Shown: positions 22,501 to 34,382 of the stretch, piece by piece
Layout: each line of letters starts with the position of its first letter
Position numbering within the stretch: position 1 is the first letter of the stretch
Assembly (NCBI GenBank): GCA_036346405.1
Contig: CM070562.1
Span: 109,444,999-109,508,998, forward strand
Length of the DNA stretch: 64,000 nt
From: Phyllostachys edulis
Taxonomy: Eukaryota > Streptophyta > Magnoliopsida > Poales > Poaceae
Direction of reading: 5' to 3'
The notes under the pieces: generated by a model
What the model saw: the letters and a program-made list of their open reading frames with translations, nothing else
Told to the model about the DNA's origin: nothing
The model's database searches: none
Position numbers and translations under genes: made by a program

Positions 22501-25500
22501 TGTCGAACCCGGGAGCGAAGGATCCCGGATTCTCTATGCTTCATATACTAGTCCAGGAATAGCTAGTGTACACAGTCAGCAAAAGTGGATAACTTAACCA
22601 TACAACTTCAATCATTGAAATACTTAAAGTATTTTACAAAAGGGGGCATAAAGCCGAAGAACAAAATACAGTGGAAGTAAAGTGGTAAGGTAGACCACAC
22701 AATTCGCCACAGGCAATCGTCTGGAGGGCGTAGCCTAGTCGTCCAAGTTCTCATTCTCCTCGTAGTACTCTTCTCCTGATCAATAATTTATTAAGCAAGG
22801 TGAGCACAAATGAATGTACTCCGCAAGTTACATCCAATTAACAAATTATAATGCATGCAAGGATTCAATAAAGGGAGGCTCATATGGCTCAATTTGCATA
22901 AAGCGACATTTTTCATTTGAATACTCATACTAAATTTCAAAGCAGTTTATTCTATACTAAAACTCATTTTCTAAATCTCAATTTTTATAGTCAGATAACA
23001 TTCATCAACAAGTGGTGAAGGATACCCTCCTATCACAAGGCTACCCGCCCAAATTCCCATTTGGATAGAAATCCAAAACCATTTAATAAAGTTTGTTGAA
23101 AACAATACAAAAAATCTAACTTGGAGTGGCTTTGCTAGCATGTCCTTGACCGTGGACACGGCTATTCGAATAATTTTACACTCTGCAGAGATTGTACAAC
23201 TTTACCCACAAGAGATAATTAATTATACTATCCACTCACACACTTCTGTAGGTATGCGACTAAGTAATTATCACAAGGCATTTACAATGCATCATCCCAT
23301 CGTAGTCCCGCCTTGCTAAGGTTTCGCCCCCTTTGGATAGAAACCCGCCGGGTTCAGGCCTCCTCTTGCGCCAAGTGGGAATATATAAAAGTAGGTCATA
23401 AAATACACCCATGCAACCGGATGGCACAACCTCGGTGAAATGACACAAATTATTTAGTCAGGTCCTACCCATTCAGAACATGTGGTAGTACGAAAGGGCT
23501 TAACAAAATACGCTCGAAGACCGGTTCTTAACTGACTTGGACGACTTTCCATAAAACCCATAGGCATCGATCATAGAAATGATTCGATCCCGTGAATTAA
23601 CATGCACCATCCAAACATCCATTTCGCCCAAGTCCAAACCAATTTTTACTTTATTTAACAAGTTAAATCATTTCAAAGATTTCTATGGTATAGACATACC
23701 ATAGCATTGTTTAAATCATAGATGGGTTTTTGGCTAAATTCCCTAAAGTAAATATTTTGGTCTAAACTTTGTCTAAGCATAGTGTTTTACAACATGGTCT
23801 AGCTCATACTAATGCATCAACTAGATTTTAACTAAGGTATCAAGGAATGATTGATTTAATAGCAAAGTTTGGCTATACAAAGGAATGTGGAATAACTATA
23901 AAGCTTTGAAATGGAAATTTAAATTACTTGAATTTGAATAAGAATGCAAAAATAATTTAAAATAGAATTTAAATAATTTAAAATAATAGGATTCAATATG
24001 ATTAATGATGTAACTTGCCTTGCTTAAATGCTTGAGGATCTAATTCTTCACAATATTCGGTTTCCCCGGAGTCGTCGAAATCTATACGCGAAAGGGAACC
24101 AAATTCAAATAATACTCTAATGAACTCCAAATTGAATAATTTTAGTATAGATAGGTAGATCTTGATTTTAAATGAATTTAGAAGTTTGAATCGCTCGAAT
24201 CGGAGTTCGAACGGAGGAGAACAAGCCTCGTAATTTTGAAAATACATAAAATGATGAAATTAGGAATTTCTGGAATTATTTTTAATTGGAAAAAGGGTGA
24301 ACCGCTGACGGGTGGGCCCCACAGCACAGGACCATGCCATGCGTGCGTGACACGTGTGCATGCCACGCAGGCAGAGGCGGGGTGAGGTGGTGCCTATGTG
24401 GCGCGGGCGTGGCTGCCACGTCAGCACCAGAGACGGCAGTGGCGCGGGCACGTAGGCTCGCTAGCGCTACGTGCCGCAGCGAGCCTCGCGGGTGTGGAGG
24501 AAAGGAGGGCACGGCCTCGACGGACTGGTCTTGCGGTTTTACATGGAGGAGCGACGCAGGCGTGGCGCATGGCGGCGAAGCAAGTGAGAGAGGGCTCCAG
24601 TGGCGACGGTGGTCCGATGGCCCTCGGGGAAGGCGAGTGCAAGCACAAGGTGGCCCGCACTTGTGCGATGCCGGTGGCGGAGTCGGCGGAGGCGGAGGGA
24701 GCTCCCACGGTTGCGCAATCACCAGCGGCGAGACTTCAGCCGAGGCTCGTTGGAGCTTGAAATACCGCCGATTGAGGGAGGGAGAGTGGGTTGGGGAAAT
24801 AGGGAGAGGAGAGGAAGGGGCGCACAGGGCGCTCCTTTATAGGCAGTAGGGAGGAGGAGGGAGGCGAGAGCGGCATGGGCGCCGTAGCGGAGCTCTGGGC
24901 CATGCAAGGCATGGGGAGGCACGGGATTCGTGGGGAGGAGAGGAGGGCGATGAGACGGGGCAGTGGCGGAGGGCGATGGGCATTTAATGCCCCGCTGATT
25001 AGGGTGGCGAGGATGGCAAAGGTGTCGGCGGAAAACACGGGTGCGGCGAAGAAAACGGGAGCGCGGCATGGGCTCCCAACGGGAAGAAAGCAAGGAGGAA
25101 GATGATGTCGGGTGGGTCCCGCCTGGCAGCGACGTGGAGGGGCGCGGTGAGTGGGAGCCGTCCGATTTCGATCAGACGGTTCACGAGGAAGCGCGCGACG
25201 CGGGCCGAGATTTGCATGCAAAGGGCCTGCCACATTAACGAGAGAGGCGGCACGAGAGTCAATCAAAGACGAGACTGACCAATGAAATGGGCCAAAGGAG
25301 GAATAGGAGCGGGCTGAGCAAATTCGGCCCGAAGGCAAAAGAGGAATAGAAATAGGTTTTTGGTTTAAATAATTCCAGAAATTAAAAAGGCTTTTTAGAA
25401 AATAGTTAAATAGGTCCAAAAATTCTAGAAAAATACACAAAAATTCCTTGAATTTTTTGGAACTTAATAAAATTACTTTCAACTTAACTTTATCTTTTAA

Positions 25501-25783
25501 TTTTGCAAACAAATTATTTTTGGCTTTTGGGCAAAAAAAAAAGCCCCTTTGAAAAAAACAGAAAATCCAAGAGAATACTTAAAATACTCTTTTTGGCTTT
25601 AAATCTAAATAAAACCCAAGAATTCAAATGCACCAACTTTGATTTAATTGAAGTTCGATTAGCTCAGCTTAAATTGTTTTTGCTTTCTAAAATTTCAAGT
25701 TTAAGCTTTATTAATTCAATAAACCAAATGATTAATTTTAAATTAATTTTTTTTCAAAAAGCTTTGAAAATTGGGATGTTACA
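22501..25783 (-). mobile_element. Solo LTR of a long-LTR retrotransposon (about 3.3 kb), reverse orientation
   Basis: The element runs TG...CA. Plus-strand ends are TGTCGAACCCGGGAGC at 22501 and ending GGGATGTTACA at 25783; read in reverse it starts TGTAACATCCC. The flanking pentamers are GGCGA (22496-22500) and GGCAA (25784-25788), a 4/5 target duplication. On the minus strand it has an AT-rich 5' part, a GC-rich middle (about 25300-24300) with a TATA-like 'gcctataaagg' near 24842, and a 3' part with 'gagtacattc' near 22820. No gag or pol is present, so this is an LTR left by recombination. Family not named. Frames in the GC-rich part are not believed to be genes. Confidence 0.75.
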
Positions 25784-25788
25784 GGCAA

Positions 25789-26027
25789 CATGAGGTGACA
25801 TGCTGCTGTCGGTGTGATCAAGATGTGTAGAAGAAGCAGATCACACAGCAGGCGGCCGGCGCTTTGGTTCACACGGTTGTTGTACGAGACTTCTTTTAAT
25901 GTTGGTTAATTTATTGAATCAATAGCATGTAGAAGAAGGAAGATGCTTTTGCCTTGTGTGACATGAGAAAAGCTTATGCTGTGTTGTGCCGAGTGAATTG
26001 AATAGAGAGAATCAAATTTGTGCATGC
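25789..26027. other. Short intergenic stretch between solo LTR and LINE
   Basis: Host sequence joining the solo LTR target site to the left copy of the 81-bp repeat. No reading frame or motif of note. Confidence 0.4.
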
Positions 26028-26109
26028 ATGTGTGGGATGATGCATTGACTGCCGATTTGGAGTTTGGCTAGGGAACCGCGTTATCTTGTAGTAGAGAAAC
26101 AGAAAATTC

Positions 26110-28073
26110 GGTGTAAAGGGAGGGGGTATGGAATAGCCCATTGCAAAGTAATCCTAATGTGTGACATTTGTGAGGGCACTAATCATTTGGCAAATAAGTG
26201 TCCGTTGTTGCTGTTGCTGTTGCTGAGACCTATTGCTAATTTATGCGGGTTTGGTGCTGATGGGTTGGGATTTTACCATATCCCAACAGCCGGGACGAAG
26301 AAGCTGAAAAAAGAGACCAATAAGTTGTGGTTGGTTCGGGTTACCGGCGATCATCTGTAGGAAGAACTTCTGATTTTTGAACTGGAAAGATTAATTCCAT
26401 TTAATTGGCAGCCAAAGGTGGAGATTCAAGGGGAAAATGTGTTTTTGGTGCATTTTCAAACTAGACTTGATATGCTTCATATGACAACTATTGGCGAAGT
26501 GCATGTTAAAGAACTTAAGGTGGTTTTGCATTTCGGAGAATGGAATATGAAACCTACACCCAAGTATCAACTTCAGAAGGTACGGGTTTAGGTTCTATGT
26601 GTACCTTTTGAAATACGTGACTTCCTGAGCCTTTGTGCAATAGGATCAATCATCGGCATTGCACTGAGGGTGGACATGGAAAACGTACGTAAAAATGGTT
26701 TGGTTCATATGCTGGTAGGAGTACTGGATTTAGAGGCCATACCTACTAGTGTAGAGATTGTGGTTGGTGAGTGTGTCTATGACATCTTTTTCAAAGTTGA
26801 AGTCATTGCGGTGGATGCTGTTGATGAAGTCTTTGAGAGGAGAGAGAATCATGAGGGAGAGGACAAAGCAGACAGAAGTAAAGATGTTGAGATGGAAGAT
26901 AGGGATGCTAAGAGATTGAAGAACAATTCGGACTCTCAATCGAATGTTCATTGTAATCGCATGGGTCAGTCTACCTCAATTACTAAGGGGACTACCTTGG
27001 GGCTCTTGACATCAGGTAACATCTGGGTTACACCGAGGGCGGTCAGAACGGAATCTGAGGTTGTTACTCAAAGGGATAGTGCATCTTTTTTGAACGTTCA
27101 AAGTCAGAGTTTGGCCGGTGCCACAAGGTGTATGCATTCTGAGCAGAAGAATGATACAAAATTGGTTTCGGATAACAGTTCCAGCTCGAAAGTATCTTTG
27201 GTGGTCCAGACTGAGCTGGTTGATCCTGATGTACTAGGAGATGCTGATGCTGTGCCAAACAATGTTAATACTAGGCCAGCTTTGTCTGGCGTCACGCCAA
27301 TCTGTTCAGTAGCTTGTGCCGATGCTAAGTCAGCCTTTTAGTTGACAATGAACAATCTTCGACAGACTGTGTCGCTACTACACCTGGTTTTTTGCGCTAG
27401 GGTTAGCACCATCGCATCTTGTGCCGATGCTAAGTTTGCACAATCTTCAGCAGACTGTATCGCTACTGCACCTGGTTTTTGCGCTAGGGACAGCACCAGC
27501 GGACATGTTTTAAACGCATCTATTGTGGAACTAGATGATGGCAATTTGTTAGATGGTGATGTCGGCTTGTATGCAGCCACGTTTGACGAGCTGGGGGGGA
27601 TAGTAGCGTGTTTTGTGGTAGCGGAAGATGATGTTTCCCTGCCTCGGTTGGCAATTTCAGCAGCTAACAGAGGGACAGCAGTAGTGGATGCTATTTCAGC
27701 AGTTAGCAAAGGGACAAAAGTAGTGGATACGGTGCTACTCAAATCTGCTACAGTAAGCAACAAGGTGGACAGTCGAAGCTTGGAGGACATGGTGGAACCT
27801 CGACAGAGTGAACACATCAAGATGCAGAAGTCCGGTGATGAAGACTCAGTCCAAAAGGCTACTCGACGGGCTAGAGTTCGTAATCTCGAACTTGATCAAA
27901 GTAAGTCTGCTAATAAAATTTCTTTTCTGTCCTTTCCTGACAAGCAAATTATTAAAAAAGTTGCTAGCATTGGCATTTCTTTAGGAGAAGATAACACTAA
28001 AATTGCTCGCTCTATTAAAAACATTAAGGATCTTGAATTAGGACGTTTAAAAAATAAAGGAATTGTAGATTGA
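26110..28073 (+). pseudogene. LINE ORF1 remnant (zinc-knuckle, nucleic-acid-binding protein)
   Basis: Begins with a zinc-knuckle-like stretch (RGYGIAHCK, then CDICEGTNHLANKCPL) near 26130-26215, followed by a region like plant LINE ORF1 (WQPKVEIQGENVFLVHF, then LVHMLVGVLDLEAIPTSVEI). Stops occur near 26358, 26590 and 27341. The low-complexity tail holds two internal duplications: about 27312-27410 with 27417-27498, and a 39-bp unit at 27654-27692 and 27693-27731 (ISAANRGTAVVDA / ISAVSKGTKVVDT). It ends at 28073. ORF1 proteins coat the LINE RNA; this copy cannot. Confidence 0.78.
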
Positions 28074-28247
28074 GGAGTTGCCGGATGAGAATATGGATTA
28101 CAGCGATATCTCAGCCCTTAATCATTTATGTAATGATTTAGATATTGATTTGATGGAGGATGACCACACTGATTTTACTTTGGTAGCAAATAAAAAAAGG
28201 TCAAAAGGAAAATATTCTCATAATAAACCAATCAAGGTAAAGTTAAA

Positions 28248-31200
28248 ATGAAAGGCCTTTTTTGGAATAGCAGAGGTCTGAGAGACTTGGCTAAACATCG
28301 CTACATCTGTGAAGTAGTGAAGGAGCAACATTTAGATTTTGTGGCCATCCTTGAAACTGGTAAAAAAGATTTTTCTCTCACTAATCTTAATCATCTTTGT
28401 AGTGGGCGAGATTTTCTGTGGCATTGTTCCCCGCCACAGGGTCGGTCCGGGGGCATCCTTTTAGGGGTGGATCGGCGGGTTTTTGATATTTGTTCTATTG
28501 ATGCTGGGGATTTTTATGTAAAGTTTCACCTAAAAAATAGAGAGGGTGACTTCCAATGGAATCTTGTGGCTATTTACGGTGCAGCTCAAACCCATTTCAA
28601 GGAGAAATTCCTTACTGAACTTGTTCATGCCTGTAGGAAAGATTTACTTCCTATTTTAGTAGGGGGATTTTAATATTATCAGACATGCAAGTGAAAAAAA
28701 CAATGATAACTTAGATTATAGGTGGCCCTTTTTGTTTAATGCTATCATTAATAATTTGGATTTAAGAGAAATAGATTTATCTGGGAGACAATTTACTTGG
28801 GCCAATTCGTTAGATAATCTAACCTTTGACAAGCTTGATAGAGTTTTAATGAGTACAGACTGGGAGCATAAATTTCCTTTGGTCACAGTTACTGCTCTTG
28901 AAAGATCTTTGTCTGATACACCAATGCTTTTAAATACTAGAGAGGCCTCTTATAGAGGGAGTCAACCTTTATTTAAATTTGAATTGGGCTGGTTGTGTTG
29001 GGACGGGTTTAGGGAGATGGTGGCTGATGTGTGGAAAAAGAAAACTAGAGGTAAGTCTGCCTTACAAATTTGGCAATGTAAGGTTAGATCACTTAGACAA
29101 TTTCTTCGCGGTTGGGATAAAAATTGCAGTGGGACCTATAAAAAGGAAAAGCTAGAACTCAACTTGATAATTGATGAGCTAGATAAAAAGGCTGAGCTTA
29201 TGCGATTGTCTGATGAAGATCTTACTCTTAAAAAGTTGGCTAATGAGAGATTGACACATCTTTTAAGAGAAGAAGAAATGAAATGGTGCCAAAGGTCCAA
29301 AGCGAAATTTCTTCTAGAGGGAGATAGAAATACACGTTATTACCATTTGATTGCGAATGGAAAGCATAGAAGACAAATAATTTTTTAACTTGAATAAAAT
29401 GAGGAGATAATTCAGGGTGATATACAATTAAAAAAGTATATCACCAATTATTATAAAGATTTGTTTGGACCATCTGAAGTTAATCATTTATCCATGATTG
29501 ATACACTAAGGAATGATAAACCTCAACTGTCGGATGCTGAAAACATTTAACTTACAGAACCTTTCTTGGAGAAGAAGGTGAGAGAAGCTATCTTTTAAAT
29601 GGAAACTAACAAAGCAACTGGGCCAAATGGCTTCCCAACTGAGTTCTATCAGGTGTTTTGGGAAGTCATTAGAAATGACATGATGGCCATATTTCATGAG
29701 TTTCATACTTGTTCAATGCCTCTTTTTAGCTTAAATTTTGGGATCATTACGTCGTTTCCCAAAAAAAATTGATGTTAAGCAAATTCAGCAGTATAGACCG
29801 ATTTGTCTTCTAAATGTTAGCTTTAAAATTTTTACTAAAATGACGACTAATAGAATTAGTGGTGTAGCTCAAAAGGTTGTTGGTTCTTCCCAGTTGGCTT
29901 TTATGCAGGGGAGATTTATTCTTGATGGAGTTATTATCCTTCGTGAAACCATCCATGAGTTACATAAAAAAAATTGGATGGCGTAGTTTTTAAGATCGAT
30001 TTTGAGAAAGCTTATGACAAAATAAAATGACCTTTTTTATTTCAATCCTTAAGGATGAAAGGTTTTTCACCTAAATGGTGCTCCTGGGTAGAAAGTTTCG
30101 TTAAGGGAGGGAGTGTGGCCATAAAAGTCAATGATGATCTTGGGGTTTTTTTTCAGACTCAAAAAGGGCTTAGGCAGGGTGATTCGATGTCTCCTATTCT
30201 TTTTAATATTGTTGCGGACATGCTTGTCATCTTTATTTCACGAGCTAAAGAAGAAGGTCTGTTATCGGGAGTAGTCCCTCACTTGATTGATGATGGGCTA
30301 TCCATATTACAATACGCTGATGACACTATCCTCTTCTTGAATAATGATTTAGAACAGGCAAAAAATCTCAAACTTATTCTATGTGTCTTTGAACAATTAT
30401 CAAGTTTAAAGATTAATTTTCACAAGAGTGAGATTTTCTGTTTTTGTAATGCCAAAAAAGTTGAATCGCAATATACTGCGCTTTTTGGTTGTGAAGTGGG
30501 TACCTTCCCTTTCAGGTACCTAGGTATTCCGATTCACTTCAGGAAATTAAGGAATTGTGATTGGAAAGGGGTTGAGGATAGAGTTGATAAAAATCTTAGT
30601 GGGTGGAAAGGAAAAAATCTATCTGTTGGTGGACGATTAGTACTTATTAACTCGGTACTCAGCAGTCTGCCAATGTTTATGCTTTCTTTTTTTGAAGTTC
30701 CCAGAGGGGTTCTTAGAAGACTTGATTTCTAGCGCTCTAGATTTTAGTCGCAAAGCGATAGCCTTAAACGTAAATATATATTAGCTAAATGGAGTTTAGT
30801 GTGTACACCCAAAGAGCAAGGCGGTTTAGGCATTCATAACTTAGACACAAAAAACAAAAGTTTATTAGGGAAATGGTTATTTAAGTTGCTTACTGAAGAA
30901 GGTGTTTGGCAATCTTTGCTAACAAGGAAATATTTGGGTGGCAAAAGTCTTTCGCAGGTGGTTAATAAACCTGCGACTTCCCAATTTTGGATGGGCCTGA
31001 TGAAACTTAAAGACCAATTTCTTCGATTGGGTTCATTTCAGGTTAAAAATGGAATGCAAACCGGGTTTTGGGAAGATATATGGTTAGGAGACACTCCTCT
31101 GAAAATTCAATATCCAATACTTTATAATGTGGTGAGGAGAAAGAATGATATAGTAGCAAATGTACTGAGCTCGGATCCACTTCATATTTATTTTCGAAAG

Positions 31201-31660
31201 CCTATTATTGGACCTAAATTACATGCTTGGAATGAGTTAATTATGAGAATTGCTAATTTAACATTGAGCTCTCAAAAAGATGTTTTCAGGTGGAGTCTGA
31301 ATAAATCTGGTCATTTCTCGGTACCATCTTTTTATGAGGCACTAATTGGAACCAATCAAACTTTCCATAGGGATTTTTTTGGTCCATTAAAATTCCGTTA
31401 AAAGTGAAAATATTCCTATGGTGTCTAAAAGAGGGGTGGTATTAACTAAAGATAACATGTTTAAAAGAAATTGGAGGGGGGGGCAAAAAATATTGTTTTT
31501 GTATTAAAGAGGAAACAATTCATCATCTTTTTATTAATTACCCTTTTGCACGTCTTGTTTGGTGGGTTGCTCAATGTGTGTTTAAATTATCCCCTCTTGT
31601 GAGTATAGAGCATATGTTTGGGAGTTGGCTAGCTAGTATTCCAAATCTTTTAAAGTCACA
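28248..31660 (+). pseudogene. LINE ORF2 remnant (endonuclease, reverse transcriptase, zf-RVT)
   Basis: Starts at ATG 28248 with the endonuclease motif FWNSRGLRDLAKHRYICEVV and AILETG. A one-base change turns the GGDFN motif out of frame near 28668. Then follow FTWAN (about 28795), DRVLMSTDWE, the RT blocks YRPICLLNVSFKIF (about 29790), QLAFMQGRFILDGVIILRET, a broken DFEKAYD, GLRQGDSMSPILFN (about 30170) and the catalytic YADD at 30313-30324. C-terminal blocks include YLGIPIHFRKL and SVGGRLVLINSVLSSLP. A final zinc-binding region, FCIKEETIHHLFINYPFA, lies near 31495-31550. Many stops and frameshifts make it inactive. Confidence 0.88.
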
Positions 31661-32149
31661 ACTCCTAGTGGGAGCTAGTGTCTTATGTTGGTCTATCTGG
31701 CTATGTTAGAACAATATTGTTTTTGACCAAAAAAAACTATCACTAATCCTTTGCAGGTTATTATGTTGAGTGGGCACTGGCTGAGTGCTTGGGAAAATTT
31801 ACAAAAATCACCTTAGAAGGAGGCAATGATAGCTGGAAGTGCCAAACTGGAGTTCGTGGCGAAGCAAATCTTAAGCCTTTATGGGTGGCGGTTTAGCCAC
31901 AAGATTTGTAATGATTAAATTTCATTTCTAATCACCTTTTGGTTGTAAGGCTTCCAATCATTTTTTACCATATCTGGTCAATGTGATTCATTACATCTTA
32001 ATAAAATAGGTTGTGTGCATCCTTGATACAGAGGTCAGGAGAGATTTTTCTCTTCCATTATCTAAAAAATGTGTGAGATGATGCATTGATTGCCGATTTG
32101 GAGTTTGGCTCGGGAACTGCGTGATCTTGTAGCAGAGAAACAGAAAATT

Positions 32150-32641
32150 GGATTGTGGCTTTGGGTGTCGCCATTTTGGTTGGGTGTAACAGGTTTTGCT
32201 GAGCTCTTGATTCTTCTTTGATTGTGCTGACAATTGGTATTAGTGGTTTTTGCAAGCTGACAAGAAAAATTCCTTCACAATCATTCAACCCCCGTCATTA
32301 ACGATCCTACATTTTTTTTCAAAAATTCCTATGAAAGCATGTTTTTTGATAATTGATTTCTATTCCTGAGATGCAAACAACCACTTAGGGAATTTTCACA
32401 GGATATACCCCATGCAACCCCTGTAGTTACATGAAAGAAACACGCGTTCACAGCATGAAGCCATGAAGGCATGAACCATCCCAAATTTAATCGTTCTTGG
32501 TGAGACATTCTGCACAAAATAGCCATTGTTTGCACTGAAAATTTATCCAATCTGTTCGAGAAGATGTACAAACTATACATATACATAACACACTGATCTG
32601 TTCAAGCCTTCATGGAGAATAGGAGATGATATACACAGTGA
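32150..32641. other. Flank left of the Copia element, possible displaced 3' UTR
   Basis: No coding frame. Read on the minus strand it is UTR-like: AT-rich, stop-rich and non-repetitive, directly beyond the Copia element from the MOCS3-like pseudogene, which is also on the minus strand. It may therefore be that gene's original 3' UTR, pushed 12 kb away by the insertion. Confidence 0.35.
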
Positions 32642-34382
32642 CTAGAGGGGGGTGAATAGGAGCACGCTCACTTTTTCACTTTGGCCAGATTCAACACCAA
32701 TTTCACTCCAGTAGCTATGGAAGCTATGAAGATCAATCTAAAAGTACAGCGGAAGACTTGTATTGAATCTAAACCAAAAACCCCCAAAGCAAAAGACTAA
32801 ATAGAGTTCAAACCCTAATGGGCGGTCTGACCAGCGGCAGATGGGCGGTCAGACCGGAGGTCGGTCTGACCGGCGGCTTATGGGCGGTTTGACCAATTTC
32901 GTCCAGAACAGAAGAATAGCCCGAAAACTCAAAACTCAAATCGGTCTAACTTTTGATCCGTAAGACCAAACTCCACAAAACTTGAACCACACCTTCTAAA
33001 CGATATTAGGAACCTATTCCAATCAAGAATCGCAGAGATCCATGCCAAAGTTCCTATCTTTTTCAGTTTGAATGAAGTGGTTCAAATACGAGTCAAATAC
33101 GAAATATGATCTAGAGACTTGCTCGTCGGTGAATGATGATCAAGATGATCCTAGATAGGTTCCCACATGTCACAGCAAGTTAGATCAAGGCAAGAAACCA
33201 AGCAAAAACTCGCGGATCAAAGAAATACCACAAATCACCAAATAGAGACAAAGAAAGCAAATAGACTCATTTTTTAGAGAACTTTCTTTGGATTGATTTG
33301 ATATGGTATTGGTTTACAGCCACTCCATCAATGGAGGACAAAGACTCAATACATGAGCATGAAATCAAATCCAACTCTCTAGAACCCTAACCTCCAACTA
33401 TCCTTCCCTAAGCACAAAAGCAAAACTAGGGTTTACAATGTCATGAAAGGGTTGAAGGGGGTGCAGCCACCTCCCTCCTCTATTTATAGTGGAGGGTAAA
33501 CCTTCTAGAAGAGTTAACCCTAATGGGCTTCCGTTAAGGCCCACAATAAATGGGTTACATACGCACGCATTTTAAAGCGACATCTTCATCTCCTCTTGAC
33601 CTAATCTACTTCTCCACGCACCGTCTTACGCCGAGGGTTGGCAAAAGGTCACCAAGGTGGTATTTGGTAAAATTACCAAAATACCCCTTCTCGATCTTTT
33701 TGCAAAGACCGAGTCCTATCTTCGTGAAGCATCTCCATGCTTTGCCACGTGTAGGTTGATCCAACGGCTCTCATCATGTCGGCAAGTCTCTCCCATCCGG
33801 CTCCCACCGAAACCACCATAGCACTTGCACCGACCCCCGCGCCGCTTGATCCAACCTGTCGCACCGAACTGCCCGTTCGATCACCTTTGTCCCTTATGCG
33901 CCATGCTTGACTCCATTGACCTCACCCGGCATCCCCGATTGTTCTGGACCTCAGCTCTCCAAGCTTAGCCCCGATCATCCTCGCCGTTGACTGTCATTGA
34001 CCTCTAAGCAACCTGCACAACAATAGACAAAGAAATCGATTCCGAGAACAAGTTCTTTGCAACTTGATCCACGTTAGTCAAAACATGCATCATGCAACAC
34101 ATATGCCATGAAACGCATGGACTTGACCTAACCCAACACTCATCGCCACTTTTGGCCAATGAACAGTAGCAAAATCGGCCGATCGCCATTTTGGCTTGGC
34201 TCGATCACCGCCGGCTCGACCATTGCATGAAGTTTGGCTCGACCATACCAACGCCGTAGAAGACCGCAATGACCGACAAAGATTTCACCTTTGACGAAAA
34301 TGCGTGTTTCGACAAACCGATAACGACATTGCCAATTGTAACATCATCCTAAGATCATGAGCATATCCCCATGATATCCACA
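32642..34382 (-). repeat. 3' LTR of the Copia element
   Basis: About 1,741 bp, matching 43291-44991 almost throughout. Begins 'gactagaggggggtgaatag' and ends 'ccatgatatccaca'. Compared with the right LTR it lacks the terminal 'tgttggaccgaaaagga'. It has extra sequence of about 30 bp in the GGTCTGACC-rich stretch at 32820-32895, caused by a tandem copy of that motif. Confidence 0.9.

Larger units (their letters stand above)
26109..32068 (+). mobile_element. L1-type LINE, 5'-truncated in ORF1, flanked by an 81-bp direct repeat
   Basis: A long LINE with ORF1 and ORF2 remnants on the plus strand. Segments 26028-26108 and 32069-32149 match over 81 bp with six mismatches. The right copy follows directly after 'tctaaaaaa', the expected LINE 3' tail, and the left copy ends where ORF1 zinc-knuckle sequence begins. 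The simplest reading is a long target-site duplication around a 5'-truncated insertion of about 5.96 kb. The 3' end (cttaataaaat.ggttgtgtgcatcc near 32000) is of the kind seen in grass LINEs. Divergence of the flanks and many stops show it is old. Confidence 0.82.

Noticed and set aside
22505..22530. tRNA-like 'gaacccgggag' motif
   Set aside because: No cloverleaf can be formed around it, and it lies at the end of the solo LTR.
24282..25262. Several long frames on both strands (up to 258 aa)
   Set aside because: Overlapping frames in the GC-rich part of the solo LTR, no domain, and a TATA-like site in the middle.
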